The notes beneath the pieces are model-generated. The model was not told the DNA's origin. It was given only the letters and a program-made list of their open reading frames with translations, and searched no databases. Made by a program: the position numbers and the translations under genes. 64,000 bases of DNA from Brasenia schreberi. Lineage: Eukaryota; Streptophyta; Magnoliopsida; Nymphaeales; Cabombaceae. The DNA lies in the NCBI GenBank assembly GCA_036023115.1, contig JAYKKT010000073.1, positions 17,918,501 through 17,982,500 on the forward strand, given 5' to 3'. Position 1 is the first letter of the stretch. Every line of letters starts with the position of its first letter. This document shows positions 57,078-64,000 of this stretch, in pieces.

Positions 57078-58595
57078 ACAACAACAACAACAACTAAGCC
57101 TTTTCCCATGAATTCTTTCAATGCAAAAGTGTCGGCTACATGGATTCTTTGTTTCCACAGATCCCTATCGTGTGCCATGTTAGCAGTTAACTCCCAATAA
57201 GCTAGGTCATTCTTTATTGTTTCTTTCCAACACTTTTGTGATCGTCCTCTACCTCTTTTAATACTTTCCAAATTTAGTTTTTCTAACCTTCTTATAGGTT
57301 CTTCTTTTGATCTTCTTTCTATATGTCCAAACCATCTTAAACGATGTTCTCTCATTTTATCCTCTATTGGTGCCACTCCTAGTTTGTTTCTAATAACCTC
57401 ATTATATATACGGTCTTTTCTTGTATGACCACTCATCCATCTCAACATCTTCATTTCTGTCACAGATATCTTTTGTACATGTTGATGATTAACTGCCCAA
57501 CACTCAGAACCATAAAACTTGGCAGGCCTAATTGCTGCTCTATAATATTTAGCTTTTAATTTTAATGATATCTTCTTATCACAAAGAATACCTGATGCTC
57601 CTCTCCATTTTAACCAACCAACATTAATTCTATGTATAACATCTCCATCAATTCTTCCATCACTTTGAAAAATTGACCCTAAGTATTTAAAACTTTCCTT
57701 TTGGGGAATGCAATGTGTGTCAATTTTAATTTTTATGTCCTATGAAGTAGCCAAATGATCAAACTTACATTCCATATATTCTGTCTTTGTTCTACTAAGT
57801 CGGAGGCCTTTGCTTTCTAATGTTTCTCTCCATAGTTCCAATTTTCTATTAACTTTTTCCTTAGACTCCTCCACTAATACAATGTCATTTGCAAATAACA
57901 TACACCAAGGTACTTCATCTTGAATATGTTTTGTTAACTCATCCATCACCATTATAAATAAGTATGGACTTAAAGTTGATCATTGATGTAACTCAATATT
58001 AACTCCAAAGAAGTCTGTCGTTCCTTCATGAGTCCTCACACATGTTTTTGCACCATCATACATGTCTCTTATAAGGTTAATATATGCTAATGGGATACCT
58101 CTTTTTTCCAAAGAACCTCCCTCGATACCCTATCATAAGCTTTTTCTAATCAATAAATATCATGTGAAGGTCGTTCTTTTTTGCTCTAAAATGTTTCATA
58201 AGACGTCTCAAAAGGTGAATCGCTTCAATAGTAGATCTACCTGGCATAAATCCAAATTGGTTCTCTGTTGTACTTGATACTTGTCTTAACCTACATTCGA
58301 TAATTCTTTCCCATAATTTCATAGTATGACTCATTAACTTGATACCTCGATAATTCACACAATTTTGAATGTCTCCCTTGTTCTTATATATGGGTATAAG
58401 TGTACTTGCTCTCCATTCCTCGGGAATCTTTTGGTTTTTCCATATTTCATTAAATAGTCTTATGAGCCAAGTGATTCCTATTTCTCCTAGTATTTTCCAA
58501 ACTTTTATAGGAATATTATCTGGTCCTACCGATTTACCACTCTTCATATGTTTAGCCTCTTTGACTTCATTCTTTTGAATACGTCGGTAGAAATA
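57078..58595 (-). mobile_element. 5'-truncated RTE LINE with 13-bp target-site duplication
   Basis: A 1518-bp insertion flanked by perfect 13-bp repeats CATGAAAGATTAT (57065-57077 and 58596-58608). The minus strand runs from the start of reverse transcriptase ([54 protein letters not shown]) through the active-site region, where the family's FADD is FAND (57866-57877), to the conserved C-terminus (TEMKMLRWMSGHTRKDRIYN; GVAPIEDKMREHRLRWFGHI) and tail. The Asp-to-Asn change at a catalytic position and frameshifts near 58100 and 57700 show a dead copy. Few stops and the exact duplication indicate fairly recent insertion. Confidence 0.95.
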
Positions 58596-58608
58596 CATGA
58601 AAGATTAT

Positions 58609-59734
58609 GTACCAAAAAAATATTCAGCATTTAGGACTACCCCCTATATATATATATATATTAAAAAGTGGTAAATGCATAATGTTTTTCAATCCATAAT
58701 CTTGCATAAACATTTTCATCATTTGATCTTTGAAATCAATAATGAAAGTATTTTAGTAAGATCATGCAATTTAAATATGATGTAGCTATATTTTCAGCAC
58801 CTACATTGCATGGATACGGGTGGTACCAGTATCCGGTAAACTAAGGTATGGGTATGCCATTATTAAAAAACACAATAAAAAGATAATTTTATATAAATAA
58901 ATATAAACACAATACCAACAAAAAAGTATATCATATGAAAAAAAGAAAGTTTCATTCAATAACATTTTCAACTTTATACATATAACTTGCATCTCAAAAT
59001 TCAGATTTTAAACACAATATCTTTGAATAAAAACACATTAAGCTTCAAACTCCAATAGTCTCGATCTCAATATCTCCTTCACTATTAAAGATAGCAACCC
59101 ACCAAAAATCAAATGATCTTTGGTAGTAACGATGAAAGAGGGTTCTTTTAAAATGACAAAAATGCAAGATAGCAATGTCTAATAGTCGATTGGATGTCCT
59201 TTAAGAGGTAGTATTCAATCAAATCAAAGTAGTCACAAAATTCTTCACATGGTTATGATCATCGACTTTTAAAGGAAGACAGATGATAAAAACTTGTCCA
59301 TCATTTAGCTACAAATGATTCCACTTATTAAGCATTTGACAATAATATCACCGTTTCCACCAAGTATGTAGCTAAAACTAGATTTAGATGCTGAAAATTC
59401 TAACATCGTTGGAGAATGCAAATGTAATTTATGCCCATTTAAACAGACATTGCCATTACAATGTACATACGAAAGCATTACGCCTGCATTATGCTCACAA
59501 CATATGGCAACCCAAAAGCATATATAGAGGAGAATCAAAAGAAGGTCATGATTCACTAAATTTTCTAACGAAAGCTATTGAAGTTCCTACTCTAAATGCC
59601 ACATGAAAGGCACCATGCCCAAACTCACCAATTTCACTACTTTAGCATGCAATCCGAAGGGCCAAGCTCATCAATAAAATTGGCTTGGTACCTTCTACGT
59701 TGACCACTACAAATTGTATTCGTTAAACAAAATA
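58609..59734. other. No gene; possible edge of another DNA transposon
   Basis: At 58800-58860 there are motifs GGTACC and TATCCGGTA that recur inverted near 63350-63440. Frames at 59305-59606 have no recognisable motif. Confidence 0.35.
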
Positions 59735-59757
59735 TAACAACAACTAAGCCTTTTCCC

Positions 59758-61488
59758 ATACTAGATGGGGTCGGCTACATGGATTCTTTGTTTCCACAGA
59801 TCCCTATCGTGTGCCATGTTAGCAGTTAACTCACAATAAGCTAGATCATTCTTTATTGTTTCTTTCCAACACTTTCGTGGTCGTTCTCTACCTCTTTTAA
59901 TACTTTTCAAATTTAGTTTTTCATACCTTGTTACAGGTTCTTCTTTTGATCTTCTTTCTATATGTCCAAACCATCTTAAACGATATTCTCTCATTTTATC
60001 CTCTATTGGTGTCACTCCTAATTTGTTTCTAATAACCTTGTTATGTATACGGTCATTTCTTATATGACCACTCATCCATCTCAACATCTTCATTTCTGTT
60101 AGAGAAATCTTTTGTACATGTTGATGATTAACTCCCCAACACTCTGAACCATAAAACATGACAGGCCTAATTGCTGCTCTATAATATTTACCTTTTAACT
60201 TTAATGGTATCTTCTTATCACAAAGAATACATGATGCTCCTCTCCATTTTAACTAACCAACATTAATTCTATGCGTAACATCTCAATCAATTCTTCCATC
60301 ACTCTAAAAAATTGACCTTAGGTATTTAAAACTTTCTTTTTGGGGGATGCAATGTGTGCCAATTTTAATTTTTATGTCCTCTGAAGTAACCAAATGATCA
60401 AACTTACATTCCATATATTCTGTCTTTGTTCTACTAAGTCAGAGGCCTTTGCTTTCCAATGTTTCTCTCCATAGTTCCAATTTTCTATTAACTTTTTCCT
60501 TAGACTCCTCCATTTTCTATATATTCTCTCATTTCTATTAACCTTATACATGATGCTCCTCCACTAACACAGCTCTCCATACTTACAAAGAATATATTCT
60601 CTCATTTTCTATTAACCTTATACATGATGCAACTAACACAATGTCGTCTGTAAATAACATACACCAAGATACTTCATCTTGAATATGTTTTGTTAACTCA
60701 TCAATCACCATTATAAATAAGTATGGACCTAAAGTTGATCCTTGATGTAACCCAATATTAACTTCAAAGAAGTCTGTCATTCCTTCATGAGTCCTCACAC
60801 ATGTTTTTGCACCATCGTACATGTCTCTTATAAGGTTAATGTATGTCAATGAGATACCTCTTTTTTCCAAAGTTCTTCAAAGAACCTCCCTCGATACCCT
60901 ATCATAAGCTTTTTCTAGATCAATAAATATCATGTGAAGGTCTTTCTTTTTTGCTCTAAAATGTTCCATAAGACGTCTCAAAAGGTGAATCGCTTCAATA
61001 GTAGATCTACCTGGCATGAATCCAAATTGGTTCTGTGTTGTACTCGATATTTGTCTTAACCTATGTTCGATAATTCTTTCCCACAATTTCATAACATGAC
61101 TCATTAACTTGATACCTCGATAGTTTGCACAATTTTGAATGTCTCCCTTGTTCTTATATATGTGTATAAGTGTACTTGCTCTCCATTCCTTGGGTATCTT
61201 TTTGTTTTTCTATATTTCATTAAATAGTCTTGTGAGCCAAGTGATTCCTATTTCTCCTAGTATTTTCCAAACTTCTATAGGAATATTATATGGTCCTACT
61301 GATTTACCACCCTTCATATGTTTAAGAGCCTCTTTGACTTCATTCTTTTGAATACGTGAGTAAAAATTATGGTTTATATACTTTTCTGATTTGGCTAACT
61401 CTCCTAAGCTAATACTAACATCTTTATTTTCATTAAAAAGATTATAAAAATAGTTTTTCCATCTATTTCTTATATCATCATTTGCCAC
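59758..61488 (-). pseudogene. RTE reverse transcriptase and C-terminal domain, broken
   Basis: In order: NRWKNYFYNLFNENKDVS, YSRIQKNEVKEALKHMKGGK, EVWKILGEIGITWLTRLFNE (61488-61210); then, in another frame, [32 protein letters not shown] (first catalytic Asp, 61104-60877); then GLHQGSTLGPYLF and MLFTDDIVLV (60870-60583), where the FADD motif is FTDD with both aspartates kept; then TEMKMLRWMSGHIRNDRIHN, KMREYRLRWFGHIERRSKEE and ERPRKCWKETI up to VADPI, stop (60159-59761). The frame is lost directly after FTDDIVLV because of the inserted sequence at about 60515-60630. Confidence 0.9.
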
Positions 61489-62149
61489 TAGAATTTTTTC
61501 ATCCTCGTCTTTGATGCATCTAACATAATTAAGATCTTTAGTTTTCTTATCTCTAGCCCTAGCTATCCTAAAAATATCTCTTTCACCCTCTTTTGAGTTG
61601 AGTTTTTTATATAAATCCTCTCAAATTTTAGCTTTTGCTTCACTCACGGCCTTTTTCGCTTTATTTTTTGCTTTCTTATAAGCCTCTAAAGTTTCACTAG
61701 TTTTCTTAGCATAATGTAATTTGTAACATGCCCTCTTTGCCTAGAATTTATTTTGCACTACTTCACTCCACCACCAAGCTTCTTTTTGTGCCGGTACACC
61801 TCCCTTAGATACACCTAACACATCTTTTATCACTTTCCTAATATGTATAGCCATATTGTTCCACATATCACAGGGTGTACCAACATAATTCCAAACATCT
61901 CCTTGAAGGACTTTCTGTTTAAATATATCTTCTTTCTCGCTTTTAAGGTTCCACCATTTAGTCCGAATAGCTCGATGCATTCTTTTCTTCTTTGTCTATT
62001 TTTTATTTGTAAATCCATAACTAAAAGTCGATGTTGGGTGGTTAAGCTTTCTCTTGGAATTACCTTGTAATCTTTACAATACGCTCTATCTTTTTTTCTA
62101 CAACTAAAGTAATCAATTTGTGTTTGTGATAAGCCACTCTTATAAGTAA

Positions 62150-62779
62150 TTAAATGTTATCTCGTTTTTTGAAGATTGTATTGAATATAAAGAGATCAAA
62201 TGCCATAGCAAAATTTAAAATCTCCCTACCTTCCTCATTTATATCCCCAAAACCAAAGTTTTCATGAATACCTTGATATCCTAATGCCACTTTACCGACA
62301 TGTCCATTTAAGTCTCCTCCTAAACAAATCATGTCCCTATGTGAAATATTTTGAATCACCTTATCTAACTCTTCACAAAAAGATGTCTTTATACTATCTT
62401 CTAGTCCTACTTGGGGTGAATACGCATAAACTATATTCAAAACCTTTCCTCCTAACACTAATTTCAACGACATGATTCGATCACCATATTGTTGTATGTC
62501 TACTACACTATCCTTTAAATCTTTATTTATGATAATACCAACTTTGTTTTGAGCCTTTTCTTTACCTGAGTACCATAATTTAAAACCTATATCCTTTATC
62601 TCCTTTGCTTTTTCTCCAACCCATTTTGTCTCTTGTAGACATGGAATATGAATCTTTCTCCGAATCATAGTATCTACCACCTCCATTGGCTTACCAGATA
62701 ATGTTCCGATATTCCAAGAACCAATACGAATCTTATTATCTAGGATAGTTTTCTTACCCCCGCATCCGTCCATATTCAA
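62150..62779 (-). CDS. RTE apurinic-type endonuclease, truncated by frameshift
   Basis: An open frame of 209 residues, the N-terminal endonuclease of the LINE, which nicks target DNA to start integration. Motifs in order: RIGSWNIGTLSGKPMEV (Asn of motif I), HIPCLQETKWVG (catalytic Glu), NIVYAYSPQVG, CLGGDLNGHVG (Asp and Asn). The usual C-terminal Ser-Asp-His part is lost: after FKKRDN a one-base shift moves the continuation (SGLSQTQIDYF) into another frame. The start Met lies in MNMDGCGGKKTIL, and an in-frame Met two residues later is also possible. Confidence 0.9.
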   Translation of the reverse strand: MNMDGCGGKKTILDNKIRIGSWNIGTLSGKPMEVVDTMIRRKIHIPCLQETKWVGEKAKEIKDIGFKLWYSGKEKAQNKVGIIINKDLKDSVVDIQQYGDRIMSLKLVLGGKVLNIVYAYSPQVGLEDSIKTSFCEELDKVIQNISHRDMICLGGDLNGHVGKVALGYQGIHENFGFGDINEEGREILNFAMAFDLFIFNTIFKKRDNI

Positions 62780-62894
62780 AATGCGAAGACCCTATCTGAA
62801 AATTATTCACTACATTCAGACGGTAATGTAGTGGGACTAACATTTTTACCCACACCCGTCCATGATGTAGCGGCAATGTTCGTTAAACAAAATA

Positions 62895-64000
62895 CATGAC
62901 AAAAAAATCATCATTGCTACAATCGGTTGTTAAGTAGTAATCACAAATAAACGACGTCTCATTGAAGCATTTCATCAAACATATAGTTTGCATATTCACA
63001 ACACCGAAGAAGAGAAACTAAATGTTGATGTCCGTCGAAGAAAATCAACTACAAATTCACACCTAAAAAAAATCATCAATAGATTTAATTACCTAACCTC
63101 TTGAGGCCACCAAATCACCGATGTCAGTCATCCGTTGCTCGTGGGGCCACCATTGTCCGTTGAACATCGAGTCATCACCGGACCATCGCACTGGCTTGTA
63201 GTAGCAGTCACGAGTGATGGGCCAAACAGAGCAGAGAGAGGGTACACACACTGTACAGAGAGAGACAGAGAAGCAATTTTTAAACTTGATATTTGGATCA
63301 GGCAATCCATATTCAAATGGGTTGACTCGATCCAATATGTACCTGTCTACGTGTACCGATATGCATTTTGATATATCGGTAAGTACCCAACATATCAATA
63401 CGCATACCTATATTCGGTACGTACCGGATACAGGTATGTCGCCCTAATGGGCATACCAGTGCAAAATAACCCTGCACATTTCAATACGACACTATCAAAA
63501 TAAAAGGGCCTTTTTCGATAGGCAAGCTTGGATTGAGCAAATTCCTGATATTTGCATTGAACTCGAGACCCTAGACTTGGATTGAGGCCCCTTCGCCGGG
63601 GAAGACAGCTCCTTGCGCAAAAAAGACCTTTGATTCAAGTACAACAAGAGCACCCCGGAAAACCAACCTCACCTAAGTCATTTACTTGTTTATTTACTGA
63701 CTTGTTTTATTCTAATTTCTTCCTAGAAGATTTATATTTTTATATGTGATATAAAACACATATGCATGTATATATATAGAGAGAGAGAGAAATTTGTCAT
63801 GTGCACATGAATTCATGCTCAGAAGATCTCAATCATTTGATTTTAAAGATCAGTCATTGAGATCTTAAGTCAAAAAGAAAATAGTATCGAGTGAATTTAT
63901 TGTACCTCCAAAAAATACTAAGGTATTTTTTTGTTTTTGAAATTTGAATTTCAATAGGTGGTCTCATTGATTAAATGGTTGAGATTCTTGAGACTGTTCA
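62895..64000. other. No gene; microsatellite and repeat-like end
   Basis: 63340-63440 is rich in GGTACGTACC/TATCCGG-type motifs (see 58800). A small (TA)n(GA)n tract lies at 63769-63791. The open frames near 63100-63450 overlap one another on both strands and lack motifs. Confidence 0.4.

Larger units (their letters stand above)
59735..62878 (-). mobile_element. Near-full-length RTE-type LINE, 3144 bp, with 16-bp target-site duplication
   Basis: Flanked by perfect 16-bp repeats TTCGTTAAACAAAATA (59719-59734 and 62879-62894). On the minus strand: short 5' UTR (62878-62780), an AP-type endonuclease (62779-62150), a linker, reverse transcriptase (about 61488-60600), the conserved C-terminus (60159-59761) and a short A/C-rich tail on the + strand (TTG repeats on the minus). 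Compared with 48555-48783, about 220 bp of 5' UTR may be missing. At least four frame breaks, plus a 105-bp complex insertion next to the RT active site, prevent expression of a full protein. It can supply the reference structure for the other fragments in the window. Confidence 0.95.

Overview
This is 64 kb of nuclear DNA from a flowering plant. The evidence is two spliced genes of plant families, long introns packed with degraded retrotransposons and hAT transposons, polypurine/TATA compound microsatellites and an AT-rich background. The species cannot be named from the sequence alone. I saw no tRNA, rRNA, CRISPR array, bacterial operon or organellar insertion.

Two genes are well supported. 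On the minus strand, 31797 to 27038, five exons encode a 459-residue secreted or membrane-anchored endo-beta-1,4-mannanase (GH5 family) with both catalytic glutamates present. On the plus strand, 40412 to 54969, nine exons encode a 466-residue ZFWD-type protein: two CCCH zinc fingers followed by WD40 repeats. Its last-but-one intron is 9 kb, almost all of it nested transposons. A third locus, 34596 to about 37931 (+), carries exons of an L7Ae-type RNA-binding protein (Pop3/Rpp38-like) but looks incomplete. Three further loci look like small spliced genes, non-coding transcripts or relics: 11.1 to 5.2 kb (-), 33.8 to 32.8 kb (-) and 13.7 to 14.6 kb (+).

The rest is mobile DNA. Region 0-10 kb: RTE-type LINE pieces, a matched pair of non-autonomous hAT elements in opposite orientations, and an autonomous-type hAT relic (BED/DUF659/dimerisation domain). 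Region 10-27 kb: simple repeats, a Copia 5' end with its primer-binding site, an L1-type zinc-binding domain relic, a Ty3/gypsy pol relic, and two oppositely oriented gypsy derivatives. Region 45-54 kb (ZFWD intron 7): a 7.65 kb hAT with intact 8-bp target-site duplication that swallowed a second 2.6 kb hAT of the same family, part of an RTE and a 46-bp RTE tail. Region 57-63 kb: two RTE elements with perfect 13-bp and 16-bp target-site duplications; the longer (3144 bp) is close to full length.

I see no multi-gene system. The most instructive signals are structural. Several insertions are dated relative to each other by duplications readable directly in the sequence. Two independent RTE insertions are only 45-46 bp long, begin at the same base and have clean target-site duplications. 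Compound (TA)n(GA)n microsatellites all share one polarity.
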